Of a DNA stretch of 41,238 nucleotides, positions 1 to 8,828 are shown piece after piece (positions within the stretch are counted from its first letter, which is position 1; each line of letters begins with the position of its first letter). Source of the DNA: Crocinitomicaceae bacterium (GTDB taxonomy: Bacteria > Bacteroidota > Bacteroidia > Flavobacteriales_D > Crocinitomicaceae). Below the pieces are notes generated by a model. It had not been told where the DNA came from and searched no databases. It was given only the letters and a program-made list of their open reading frames with translations. The position numbers were made by a program, and so were the translations under genes. The stretch covers positions 1 through 41,238 of the forward strand of contig JAOASF010000063.1 in assembly GCA_025210175.1 (NCBI GenBank). Reading direction: 5' to 3'.

Positions 1-448
1 AAACCGGATTGTTTCTGATTTCTTGGTAGACCTCGTCTATGCTTTTATCGCTGTAAGAACCACCCGAAAAAATGCGTCGAGCCTCGAATCTGTTCTCTTG
101 TTTGTTATTGTGAATGGTGAACAAGGTTGCTTCCGAAACAATCGACTCCACACCTGGATACTGTAAAATGGAATCACCCAACTCTTTCCACTTCAAAAAG
201 TTTCTCTCCGTGTATAGCGAATCGTTGGAAATGCACAACACAAGAGCCGAGCCGTCTTCGCCAAACATCTCCTTAAACTTCAGGTAACTGCTTTGAGCTG
301 GTGAAGATTTGGGAAGCATGTTTCCATACTTGTTATCTATTTTAAGTCCTGTAATCGCATGGTAACCGAAAAAAACAGTCATCAGGGTAATTATCCCTAT
401 GATAAACAGTCGGTTACGCAATATAAGGTTCGCGATTTTTTGCCACAT
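1..448 (-). CDS. RND/MMPL-family exporter, N-terminal part (runs off window)
   Basis: The first 149 residues of a membrane exporter read on the minus strand from an ATG at 448 and continue past the window edge. The protein opens MWQKIANLILRNRLFIIG, a short basic segment followed by one hydrophobic helix at about residues 9-28. It then enters an extracytoplasmic domain containing GDGSALVLC-like and GVESIVSEATLF-like text, which fits the first periplasmic loop of predicted RND-superfamily exporters (MMPL type). Such proteins move lipids or hydrophobic molecules across or out of the inner membrane; the substrate cannot be told here. It lies 76 bp downstream of the S9 peptidase gene on the same strand, with no clear terminator between them. 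The assignment rests on overall pattern only, since the conserved TM4-TM6 region is outside the window. Confidence 0.72.
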   Translation of the reverse strand, partial: MWQKIANLILRNRLFIIGIITLMTVFFGYHAITGLKIDNKYGNMLPKSSPAQSSYLKFKEMFGEDGSALVLCISNDSLYTERNFLKWKELGDSILQYPGVESIVSEATLFTIHNNKQENRFEARRIFSGGSYSDKSIDEVYQEIRNNPV

Positions 449-524
449 ACAATGGTACGGTATTAATGCAATTTGATAAAGCTGCTAAAATTAGTTATTT
501 CTGAAAAGACGGCAAATACGGACA

Positions 525-2540
525 CTACAGGGTTTCTGCTAACCAGGCAAAAAATTCTCTTTGCCACAAAATGCCGTTCTGCGGTTTCAAAACCCAATGT
601 CCCTCATCTGGAAAATACAGATAACGCGATTTTAGTCCCTTCAATTGTGCAGCCTGATAAGCTTGCATCCCTTCTGATTCAGGTACGCGAAAATCCTTTC
701 CTCCGTGAATAACCAAAATAGGCGTATCCCAGTTTTGAACATAACGATGCGGACTGTTTACCTCGTAAAGTTCTTTGTTGTCTGTATCCCAATACGGACC
801 ACCTATGTCCCAATTGGCGAAGAACAACTCTTCAGTGGTACCATACCAACTCTCTAGGTTAAACAAGCCACAATGCGAAATGAAACTCTTGAATCTACCT
901 TCGTGATTACCTGCTAAAAAATACACCGAATAACCACCATAGGAAGCCCCGACTGCTCCTATGCGATTGGGGTCCACATAAGATTCTTGCGATACTTGGT
1001 CTACAGCCGACAAGTAATCGCGGATAGGTTGTCCGCCCCAGTCCTTAGAAATAGCGTCGTTCCATTCCTGACCAAAGCCCGGCAATCCTCTTCTGTTGGG
1101 AGCTATCACCACATAACCTTGCGAGGCCATCAGCATCAAATTCCAGCGGTACGAAAAGAATTGACTGACCATGCTTTGCGGTCCTCCCTGACAATACAAC
1201 AAGGTCGGGTATTTTTGTCCCTCCTTGTAATTGGTCGGTAGGAGTACCCACGTCAACATTTCCTTTCCGTCGGTCGTTTTGATCCACTTTTCCTGAATGG
1301 TTGGCAAGTTTAACTTTGCAAAGATGTCCTCGTTGATTTTGGTCAACTGAGTCAATGTTTTTGTTTTCAAGTCATAATTCCACAAATCGGTTGGTGCAAT
1401 CATGCTTTGTAAGCCCAAAATAAGGCGTTCTTTACCTTGTGAAAAATGCACAACGTTCATTCGACCTGTTGTTATTTGACTCACCGCTCCATTCATATCG
1501 CAAGTAAACAACTGATTTACTCCTTTAAAAGGAGAGACAAACAGAAAGCCCTTGCCATCTCTAGCCCATTGAAAATCGTTGATTGTTAGATCCTTATTCA
1601 AGGAAATTGATTTTCTAGACTTCGTTTCTAGGTCCATGTATTGAATCACATTTTTGTCGGACTCAAATCCATTTCTCGCCATGTTCAACCAGGCGATCAT
1701 TTTTCCATCAGGGGACAAAATGGGAGAAGTGTCATAACCGTCTTGGGCTGGTGTGAGGTTGACAGTTTGCAAGGTTTCCACATCAAATAAATACAAGGCT
1801 GAATTGGTCGAAGTAGCAAAATCCTTTCCTACTTTTTTCTTCGCGTTGTAGATCAAACCCTTTCCATCATTCACCCACAAGAGAGCTTCGGTACCGCTAA
1901 AAGGTGGCACTACGGCGTCATAAACCTCATCCTTCATTAGGTCATTTCCATCGATATACTGCCCTGCCGAATTTTTGTATCCGATAAAGATATGCGTCGC
2001 ATTTTCGTCGGACCATTGATTCCAGTGACGGTACATCAAATCCGTTTCCATTCGAGCGGTTGATTTCGGCAAATCCGAATGAACCTCCTGAAGGGTTTTA
2101 GAAACCTTTACCGATTGCAAAGTGGCAATTCTTTTTTCATCTGGTGACAGTACGTAACCTTCAACATTGCCTTTGAACTGAGAAATCAGTCCCTTTTTTC
2201 CTGATTTTGGATCTATTTTCCAAAGTTGAACTCCTCCATCTCTTCCGGCCAAAAAGGAAATATTTCCATCCTTCATCCATTTGGCTTCAAATTCGTTTTC
2301 AGGAGTGTCGGTAACCTGCTTTACTGTATTTGAACTTAAATCGTAAATAAAAATATCGGTGTATCCTCTATTTTCATCAATGTTGATACGGGTCTGTGTA
2401 AAAAGAATTTCTTTTCCGTTGGGAGAAAGATCTCCGCCTCCCAGTCTTTTGATTTTCCAGAGTGTTTCTGCGGTCAAATTTTCCTGAGCAAATGCAGCGA
2501 TTGACAAGATGCTCAAAGAGAGTATAACTAATTTTTTCAT
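525..2540 (-). CDS. Secreted S9-family prolyl oligopeptidase-type serine peptidase
   Basis: This 671-aa protein has a cleavable signal peptide (MKKLVILSLSILSIAAFAQ). An N-terminal beta-propeller-like half follows, with repeated LSPDGK/LSPNGK motifs typical of WD40-like (PD40) blades, and then a C-terminal alpha/beta-hydrolase peptidase domain. The catalytic triad is visible: Ser533 in GASYGGYS, Asp616 in GGKDFRVPE and His648 in DEGHWVL. Order and spacing match the S9 family (prolyl oligopeptidase, DPP4/DPP5, acylaminoacyl peptidase). Length and the secreted location resemble the periplasmic dipeptidyl peptidases (DPP5 type) of Bacteroidota, which trim di- or oligopeptides during protein use. 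The exact specificity (S9A, B or C) is inferred. The gene follows the small membrane-protein gene on the same strand by 26 bp and may be co-transcribed with it. Confidence 0.92.
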   Translation of the reverse strand: MKKLVILSLSILSIAAFAQENLTAETLWKIKRLGGGDLSPNGKEILFTQTRINIDENRGYTDIFIYDLSSNTVKQVTDTPENEFEAKWMKDGNISFLAGRDGGVQLWKIDPKSGKKGLISQFKGNVEGYVLSPDEKRIATLQSVKVSKTLQEVHSDLPKSTARMETDLMYRHWNQWSDENATHIFIGYKNSAGQYIDGNDLMKDEVYDAVVPPFSGTEALLWVNDGKGLIYNAKKKVGKDFATSTNSALYLFDVETLQTVNLTPAQDGYDTSPILSPDGKMIAWLNMARNGFESDKNVIQYMDLETKSRKSISLNKDLTINDFQWARDGKGFLFVSPFKGVNQLFTCDMNGAVSQITTGRMNVVHFSQGKERLILGLQSMIAPTDLWNYDLKTKTLTQLTKINEDIFAKLNLPTIQEKWIKTTDGKEMLTWVLLPTNYKEGQKYPTLLYCQGGPQSMVSQFFSYRWNLMLMASQGYVVIAPNRRGLPGFGQEWNDAISKDWGGQPIRDYLSAVDQVSQESYVDPNRIGAVGASYGGYSVYFLAGNHEGRFKSFISHCGLFNLESWYGTTEELFFANWDIGGPYWDTDNKELYEVNSPHRYVQNWDTPILVIHGGKDFRVPESEGMQAYQAAQLKGLKSRYLYFPDEGHWVLKPQNGILWQREFFAWLAETL

Positions 2541-2566
2541 GGCCTTATTTAGTGCCTATGAAGATA

Positions 2567-2791
2567 TTAATTCTCGGCCGAAGGAGAGATGGATTCCTGT
2601 CTTTTCTTGGAAGAAATTGATCGATTCATGAAACTGAATCCGATTAAGATAATAGCTGTAACTACAACGGTGGTGGTGCTATAGTACAGAGCTAACATTA
2701 CATCTCCTTTAAGAGACTGGGTCAAAACAAATACGTTGATACCCAATAGAAGCGTAAACATGGTGCGTTGAAAGCGCCTAATTCCTTTCAT
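2567..2791 (-). CDS. Small two-helix membrane protein, unknown function
   Basis: A 74-aa protein that I do not recognise. It has a basic N-terminus (MKGIRRFQR), a first hydrophobic helix at about residues 11-26, a short loop, a second helix at about residues 36-55 (STTTVVVTAIILIGFSFM), and a hydrophilic Ser/Lys-rich tail. This suggests an inner-membrane hairpin with both ends in the cytoplasm. It sits 26 bp upstream of the S9 peptidase on the same strand and about 93 bp after the response regulator stop. No motif gives a function. It is supported as a gene by its ATG, clean membrane topology and tight fit between same-strand neighbours. Confidence 0.6.
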   Translation of the reverse strand: MKGIRRFQRTMFTLLLGINVFVLTQSLKGDVMLALYYSTTTVVVTAIILIGFSFMNRSISSKKRQESISPSAEN

Positions 2792-2884
2792 TTAAAGCAT
2801 TTAGATGAGTGGAATTTATAAAATACAGCTCAATCAACAAAGAAAATTAACGTGTTTTTAGTAACAGAAAGAAACCTTTAAGGC

Positions 2885-3565
2885 TTAGTCCTTGGTGACC
2901 AATTTGAAGCCTTTACCGTGGATGTTCATGATTTCTACCGTTTCGTCTTCTCTCAACAATTTTCTGATTTTCGCAATGTAAACGTCCATTGAGCGACCAT
3001 TGAAATAGTTGTCGTCTCCCCAAATGGCACGAAGCGTTGCCTGACGGTCCAGAATTTCATTCTTGTTTTTCACCAAGAGGTGTAGCAATTGATTTTCTTT
3101 CGTTGTAAGCTTGCGTTCACCCTCTTTGAGGTAAAGCATTCTAAAGGCAGGTTCAAATTTCAACTTACCAACCATGTATACTTCCTCTTCGGTTTCTTCT
3201 TCGCCAACTGTTCTTCGAGAAATGGCTGTAATGCGTGCCAAAAGCTCCTCCATGGAGAAAGGTTTGGTTAAATAATCGTCTGCCCCTAACGCAAAACCCT
3301 GAAGTTTATCCTCTTTCATGGACTTCGCGGTTAAAAACAGAATGGGCACTTTTTTATCTATTTCTCGAATCTCTTTTGCCAAGGTGAAACCATCCATTTC
3401 AGGCATCATTACATCGAATACACAAAAGTCGTACTTGGACTTATTGAATTCTTCAAAAGCCATTTTTCCATCGCGTACCAATTTAACGTCGTACCCCTTG
3501 TTTTGTAAAAAGTTCGAAAGAAGTTCTCCTAAATTTTGATCGTCTTCAGCCAATAAAAGTCTCAT
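2885..3565 (-). CDS. OmpR/PhoB-type DNA-binding response regulator
   Basis: A 226-aa two-component response regulator. The receiver domain (about residues 1-118) shows the acidic pair in AEDDQ (8-9), the phosphoacceptor Asp51 in VFDVMMPEMDG, the switch Thr in FLTAKS (79) and Lys101 in LTKPFS. The C-terminal winged-helix DNA-binding domain (about 130-226) ends in the typical NGRSMDVYIAKIRKLLRED and IHGKGFKLV segments of Trans_reg_C. It acts in the cytoplasm as a transcription regulator phosphorylated by the partner kinase, whose stop codon lies one base upstream of this start (3566), so the two are surely one operon. The regulon is unknown. The divergently transcribed outer-membrane barrel gene at 5336 shares the promoter region and is one possible target, but that is only inference. 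Confidence 0.95.
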   Translation of the reverse strand: MRLLLAEDDQNLGELLSNFLQNKGYDVKLVRDGKMAFEEFNKSKYDFCVFDVMMPEMDGFTLAKEIREIDKKVPILFLTAKSMKEDKLQGFALGADDYLTKPFSMEELLARITAISRRTVGEEETEEEVYMVGKLKFEPAFRMLYLKEGERKLTTKENQLLHLLVKNKNEILDRQATLRAIWGDDNYFNGRSMDVYIAKIRKLLREDETVEIMNIHGKGFKLVTKD

Positions 3566-3566
3566 A

Positions 3567-5192
3567 CTAATCCTTGTTTATTTTAATCGTGAATGTGGTT
3601 CCTTCGCCAAAGGCACTTTTAACCGTCAAATCCCACTTGTGCAATTCTATGATCGATTTCACGTAACTCAATCCCAGTCCAAAACCTTTCACATTGTGCA
3701 CATTTCCTGTTGGAACTCGATACAATTTATCAAAAATTTTATCGATATGTTCTTTTCTAATTCCCAGACCGTGATCCTTCACTGAAATTTGGTAACTCGC
3801 TTTATCCGAAGTTACAACCACCTCAATTTGCGGAGCATCTTTGCTGTATTTAATTGCATTGTCTAACAAGTTAGATAAACAATTGTTCAAATGCATTTTA
3901 TCGGCATAAACCGTCATTTCTTCTTTTGGCAAATCCAACGAAATCTGACCGTTCATGGAGCGCACTTTTAGTTTTACATTCTCAACGGCATCGTACACCA
4001 TTGTATTGAGTAAAACGAATTCTTTTTTCAATTCGGCTTTTCCTTTTTCGAGTACCGCACTTTGTAAAATTCGTTCGACCAACAAACTCAAACGTTTGTT
4101 TTCCTCATCTATCATACGTACGTAAGGACGTGTTTGGTTTACCGAATCTCCCAACATATCGGAATCGGACATTGCTTCACATGCCAAAGAGATAGTAGAA
4201 ATAGGCGTTTTGAACTCATGAGTCATGTTCGAAATAAAATCGGTTTTCATCTCATCGAGCCTTCTTTGCTCTTGAATGGTCCTCATCATAAAAATCAAGG
4301 TCACCACAATGATCAAAACCAAAGTGAGGGTTACACCAATAGAGCCCAACATTTCCTTAAACAAAAAGGTAAGCTTACTCGGGAAGTAAACATGCAGCAC
4401 CAAGCTATCATCCAACATGTTGCTTGGAAACAAAGCTATTCGACTGTAAACCGTAAGGTTGGTATCAAGGCTCAAGTCGTAATTTTTTGGATTCAGATTG
4501 AATTGGACCGGCAAATCATTCTGATCTTCTACCATGAAGCGATAATTGGCTGGCAGTTCATCTTCGGCAAACTCCTTGTGGATCAAAGAGTCCAAAAACT
4601 CAACATCAACCCTTTCTGATGGCGATGCGTACACATTGTTCCGAAAGGTTTCTACCATCATTTCGTTAACGAACTTGGCTTTCTTGAAAATGTGTTGCAA
4701 AACTTTTTGATCCAACTGAATGGATAAAGCCATCGAGTCGTTGGTTGGAATTTTTTTGTTTTGTCGGTCGAATAGCTGTCTCAACTGTCGCACATCCCTT
4801 GCTAATACGCGATGTTCGGCAGAAACGCCTGATATGGAATCAAATGAGCGACCTTTGATCAGTAAGTAATCATGCGGACCATCGTTTTCCAGAATGGACG
4901 TGTCTTTGATGGAAATTGACTCTTGTAAACTCAACAAATTTTGGAATTCTTCCTTCAAGATATCCTTGTACTGACCACTAAAATCTTTGTTGACGATTTG
5001 CATGTAGCGGCGCATATCCTCTGCTTTCTCATGCTGCAAGGCAATGCGTTCAAGGGAAGTCGACAACTTGCGCTTGAATTGAAAATTTTTTCGATCGTAT
5101 AGTTGAACGACCTGAAAGACTTGTATAATCACCAAGGAAAACAAGGCGATGGCTACAGAAATGGTAACGAAAGAAAAGCGAAAGTTCTTCAC
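3567..5192 (-). CDS. Two-component sensor histidine kinase
   Basis: A membrane sensor kinase partnered with the adjacent OmpR-type regulator. Counting from the GTG at 5192 (541 aa), TM1 is at about residues 7-31, a periplasmic sensor region at about 33-278, and TM2 at about 283-303. The HisKA domain follows with phosphoacceptor His325 in NMTHEFKTP. The HATPase_c domain has an N box (NLLDNAIKYS, Asn445), a G1 box (DHGLGI) and a G2 box (GFGLGL). All catalytic elements are present, so the kinase should be active. The sensor domain has no recognisable fold and the signal is unknown. Start choice: the frame stays open to an ATG at 5273, adding 27 residues with two cysteines that do not look like a kinase N-terminus. 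The GTG start gives the usual (V/M)KNFRFSF-hydrophobic beginning, so I prefer it. The kinase is complete either way. Confidence 0.92.
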   Translation of the reverse strand: MKNFRFSFVTISVAIALFSLVIIQVFQVVQLYDRKNFQFKRKLSTSLERIALQHEKAEDMRRYMQIVNKDFSGQYKDILKEEFQNLLSLQESISIKDTSILENDGPHDYLLIKGRSFDSISGVSAEHRVLARDVRQLRQLFDRQNKKIPTNDSMALSIQLDQKVLQHIFKKAKFVNEMMVETFRNNVYASPSERVDVEFLDSLIHKEFAEDELPANYRFMVEDQNDLPVQFNLNPKNYDLSLDTNLTVYSRIALFPSNMLDDSLVLHVYFPSKLTFLFKEMLGSIGVTLTLVLIIVVTLIFMMRTIQEQRRLDEMKTDFISNMTHEFKTPISTISLACEAMSDSDMLGDSVNQTRPYVRMIDEENKRLSLLVERILQSAVLEKGKAELKKEFVLLNTMVYDAVENVKLKVRSMNGQISLDLPKEEMTVYADKMHLNNCLSNLLDNAIKYSKDAPQIEVVVTSDKASYQISVKDHGLGIRKEHIDKIFDKLYRVPTGNVHNVKGFGLGLSYVKSIIELHKWDLTVKSAFGEGTTFTIKINKD

Positions 5193-5335
5193 AAAATTGA
5201 TTGACCTGATTACGAAATTAAGGCATGAAACACCCGTGGAATTGCACTTAACTAAATTTAACAGCACAAACACCCAAGGAATTTCAGACTACAATCATAC
5301 GCAAACTGAATTGGCTTCGTTGTACATTCGTACAA

Positions 5336-8305
5336 ATGTTTCTACAAACTAGGTTTTTGGGATTGCTTTTGGTGATGTTTTATGCTTCACTTGCATTTGC
5401 GCAAACGGACAATTTGCACCGACAACCTTGGTTGAAAAGTGACTCAATACTGCTCGACTCAATGGTTATTTACCCCAATTCCATTAAGATCTTTTGTGGA
5501 AAAATTGAACTGAGCAGTGAGCAATTTTCCTATTCCAGTTTTAGTGGGAAGTTGACCATACGCACTACATGTTCTGATACTTTTATACTCGAATACCGCA
5601 CCCTTCCTTTGCGCAGAGAGGTGGTTTACCAAAGTAGAGACACGAGTGTGCTATATACCGAAAACAAAGGAGATCGAGAAAAATTTTTGATTCAAAACCT
5701 CCGGCCCAATCAGGACATCTTTGGCGGTAGTGGCTTGAACAAATCGGGTAGTATCTCTCGCGGTGTGACCTTCGGCAACAACCAAAACTTGGGTGTTAAT
5801 TCATCCTTGAACCTCGAACTATCAGGCGATATAGGTCCCGATTTGAAAATGCAGGCTGTGTTGACCGATGACAATTTGCCGATACAGCCCGATGGTAACA
5901 CCAACCAACTCCGCGAGTTCGATCAGGTTTTTGTTCAGATTTACAACAGTCGTTTCAAACTGACAGCCGGGGATTTTTGGCTCCGTAAACCGCCTGGGTA
6001 TTTTTTAACCTACCAGAAAAGAGCACAAGGTCTCTCTCTCGAAAACAGAATTCAACTGGATAGTAGTCGCTTCTGGAAAACTCAATTTTCTGGAGCACTT
6101 TCAAAAGGGAAATTCAACCGACAAATCATTCAAGGAGTAGAAGGCAATCAAGGGCCTTACAAGCTGATTGGTGCCGACAACGAGCCCTTTATCTTAATTC
6201 TATCTGGAACAGAACAAGTTTTTATCGATGGTCAATTGCTCACCAGAGGGCAGGAATTTGACTATACTATCAATTACAATACGGCCGAAGTTATTTTTAC
6301 TTCCAGAAACCTCATCACCAAGGACTCTAGAATCGTCGTTGAATTTCAATATTCCGATCAAAACTATGCGCGCTCCCTCCTTCAAGCCTCCATTGAATAC
6401 CAAGGACCCAAGGCAAAATTTTGGTTGAACGGATTTGGTGAGCAAGATGCCAAAAACCAACCCGTTCAGCAAAGTCTGACACTTTCTCAAAAGCAGTTAT
6501 TGGCTTCCGTGGGCGACAGTCTTTTGGAGGCCCGAAGTACGAGCATCGATTCGGTGGGTTTCATAGACAATCAAGTGCTCTATGCTCTGGTAGACTCTCT
6601 TGGCTACGACAGCGTGTTGGTCGCCTCCGTGCATCCCGATAGTGCATTTTACCGAGCTGCTTTTCTGTATGTAGGACCTGGCAATGGTGACTATGTCTTT
6701 TCCAACTTCAATGCGCTCGGAAGAGTATACAAATGGGTGGCTCCCGTGGCTGGAGTTTCTCAGGGTGACTACCTCCCTGCCCGAATATTGGCAGCTCCCA
6801 AAAAACAGCAAATGATGAATTCGGGATTTAGTTATGCGTTGAATGAACACTGGCAACTCGAAAATGAGATCGCCATTTCTGTTCGAGATGTCAACACTTT
6901 TTCACGTTTAGACGCAGCCGATAACAATGGCGTCGCCGATAAGTTTCGCGTTGTTCACTCCCAACACTTGGGTCCAAAAAGTCGTCCGTGGAAGTGGTCG
7001 CAAGATGCATCTTTGGAGTATTTGGATGCTAATTTTCAACCCATCCAACAATACCGAGCGGTAGAATTTGATCGGGATTGGAACGTGCGTAACAAAGCTT
7101 ACAAGGGGGAACAGTTTTACAATATATTAGGAACAGAATTGCAACGCGACTCCTTTGGTACTGTCAAATTGCAAGGACAGCGATTCAGCATTGGTCGCGA
7201 TTTTGAGGGGTACAATTTGTATTCCTTTGGGAATGTGAATACGCACAATTTCAAAGCCGATTGGCAGGCCAGCTATTTGTCTTCGCGTGCCGAAACCCAA
7301 AACACTTTCAATAGACACCGCGCAGATATTTCACAAGGGATAGGTGCAATTAGAATTGGGTACAAAGATGATTTTGAAGAAAACAACTATACGGGTACGG
7401 GCTATGAATTGGATCGAACGAGTTATCGCTTTTACGATTATCAATTTTACGTGGCTAACAACGACAGCTCGAGCTATGTATTCAAAACCTTTTTTCGCGA
7501 ACGATACGATTGGCGATCGGATTCAACTCGACTCAAAGCAGCAGCTAAGGCAAGAACCTTGGGCGGAGAAGTCAGTTTTCGAAATTGGACCAATCAAAAC
7601 TTGACTATTGTTGCCAACTACAGAAGGTTGACAGTTCAAGATAGAGTCCTACTTCCAGTGGCCCCTGAGAATACCGTTTTAGGGCGTGTCGACTACGAAA
7701 TTCGGGCCTTCAAGAACGCTCTGACTTTTAGCAACTTCTTTGAAACAGGGTCTGGACTCGAATTAAAAAGAGAGTTCCTTTATATCCAGGTAAACGACGG
7801 ACAAGGAATCTACACATGGATTGATTACAACGAAGACGGTGTAAAGGATTTGAACGAATTTGAAATTGCACAATTTGTTGATCAGGCCAGTTACATTCGG
7901 GTGTTTACACCAAGTAATACCTACATCAAAACTTTTTCGAACGAGTTGAACCAAAGTATCGCCTGGCGACCAGAAAGGCTTTGGGCAAGTAAAAAAGGTG
8001 TGAAAAAAGCCCTCTCCTATTTGTCAACCCAAACGCGCTACAGAATTCAACGAAAAAACGCAGGAGGAAATGATTATTCCGTTTTCAATCCGACACAAGG
8101 AACCGTGCGTGACACGCAGCTCATCTCCACTTCATCCACCTTCAGAAATACCATTTATTTCAACCGAACTTCCTCCATTTTTTCTCTGGAATATTCCTAC
8201 CAAATCAATCAAAGTAAAACTCTTTTGGCAAGTGGTTACGACGGGCGCTTACAGGAATACCACGAAGAAAAACCACAGGAAAACATTGCTCGTCAATTCT
8301 TATAA
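5336..8305 (+). CDS. Large outer-membrane beta-barrel-like protein, truncated by an in-frame stop
   Basis: The open frame gives 989 residues with a signal peptide (LLLVMFYASLAFAQ) and long stretches of alternating hydrophobic/polar residues rich in Tyr, Phe, Asn and Arg, as in outer-membrane barrels. Near residues 130-230 it has the text FGGSGLNKSGSISRG, GDIGPDLKMQAVLTDDNLPIQ and AGDFWLRKPPGYF, which I associate with a widespread but unnamed ~1100-aa family of Bacteroidota envelope proteins. An EF-hand-like loop, DYNEDGVKDLNEFE, starts at residue 830. The frame ends at TAA 8303-8305, but the same frame continues without a stop from 8306 to 8776 and ends in VRAFF, a typical barrel C-terminus. 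The gene therefore appears to be split by a mutation or sequence error. It is divergent from the two-component operon. Function is unknown; outer-membrane location is inferred. Confidence 0.75.
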   Translation: MFLQTRFLGLLLVMFYASLAFAQTDNLHRQPWLKSDSILLDSMVIYPNSIKIFCGKIELSSEQFSYSSFSGKLTIRTTCSDTFILEYRTLPLRREVVYQSRDTSVLYTENKGDREKFLIQNLRPNQDIFGGSGLNKSGSISRGVTFGNNQNLGVNSSLNLELSGDIGPDLKMQAVLTDDNLPIQPDGNTNQLREFDQVFVQIYNSRFKLTAGDFWLRKPPGYFLTYQKRAQGLSLENRIQLDSSRFWKTQFSGALSKGKFNRQIIQGVEGNQGPYKLIGADNEPFILILSGTEQVFIDGQLLTRGQEFDYTINYNTAEVIFTSRNLITKDSRIVVEFQYSDQNYARSLLQASIEYQGPKAKFWLNGFGEQDAKNQPVQQSLTLSQKQLLASVGDSLLEARSTSIDSVGFIDNQVLYALVDSLGYDSVLVASVHPDSAFYRAAFLYVGPGNGDYVFSNFNALGRVYKWVAPVAGVSQGDYLPARILAAPKKQQMMNSGFSYALNEHWQLENEIAISVRDVNTFSRLDAADNNGVADKFRVVHSQHLGPKSRPWKWSQDASLEYLDANFQPIQQYRAVEFDRDWNVRNKAYKGEQFYNILGTELQRDSFGTVKLQGQRFSIGRDFEGYNLYSFGNVNTHNFKADWQASYLSSRAETQNTFNRHRADISQGIGAIRIGYKDDFEENNYTGTGYELDRTSYRFYDYQFYVANNDSSSYVFKTFFRERYDWRSDSTRLKAAAKARTLGGEVSFRNWTNQNLTIVANYRRLTVQDRVLLPVAPENTVLGRVDYEIRAFKNALTFSNFFETGSGLELKREFLYIQVNDGQGIYTWIDYNEDGVKDLNEFEIAQFVDQASYIRVFTPSNTYIKTFSNELNQSIAWRPERLWASKKGVKKALSYLSTQTRYRIQRKNAGGNDYSVFNPTQGTVRDTQLISTSSTFRNTIYFNRTSSIFSLEYSYQINQSKTLLASGYDGRLQEYHEEKPQENIARQFL

Positions 8306-8776
8306 GAACTGGTAGGTCAGCAGGGTAGAAAATTAGTAGCGGCCGATTATACCAGCGGACGTAATTACGACCTACAATATCAGTACATTCAACCGAGTAT
8401 TGCCTATCAACCGAATACCGTATTTAGATGGACTGTTGGTGGACGCTACACCGAAAAAAAGAACGACATTTCGCTAGGCGGTGAAAGTGCCTTCTTGGGA
8501 GAACTAAATACCGAAATCAAATACAATCAACCTGAAAAAGGAAGTTTAATCGGCGGATTCAAACTAATTGAAATCAACTTTGACGGGATCCAAAATTCGG
8601 CACTCGGTTTTGAAATGCTGGAAGGCTTGAAAAATGGTCGAAACTATACCTGGAACTTGGGCTACCAACGCACGCTATCCAAGAATCTTCAAATCTCTAT
8701 TCAGTACAACGGCCGTCAATCTGAAAACAGCAAAACGATTCACTCTGGAGGAATGGAGGTACGCGCCTTCTTTTAA
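8306..8776 (+). pseudogene. Detached C-terminal part of the outer-membrane barrel gene
   Basis: This is the in-frame remainder of the gene that begins at 5336, reading ELVGQQGRKLVAADYTSGRNY and on to GGMEVRAFF before TAA 8774-8776. The first ATG in this stretch is at 8495 and would give only 93 residues with no signal peptide, so independent expression as an exported protein is unlikely. The final segment, GFEMLEGLKNGRNYTWNLGY then QYNGRQSEN and a terminal Phe, is what the end of a BAM-inserted barrel should look like. Without it the upstream 989-aa product would lack its C-terminal insertion signal. This may be a real pseudogene or an assembly/consensus error. Confidence 0.65.
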
Positions 8777-8801
8777 TGCCCGTTAAGCGCTCTGATTTTT
8801 T

Positions 8802-8809
8802 TACTTTTG
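8802..8809 (+). promoter_or_regulatory. Candidate -7 promoter box (TACTTTTG) for the paaZ-like gene
   Basis: TACTTTTG matches the Bacteroidota -7 consensus TAnnTTTG exactly and lies 19 bp before the ATG at 8829, implying a very short leader. I could not find a matching TTG/TTTG -33 element 17-23 bp upstream, so support is partial. Confidence 0.4.
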
Positions 8810-8828
8810 GGACACGAAAAAAGATTTT

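Noticed and set aside
4134-4619. 161-aa plus-strand frame within the sensor kinase
   Set aside because: Shadow frame opposite the kinase TM2 and sensor region; no motif.
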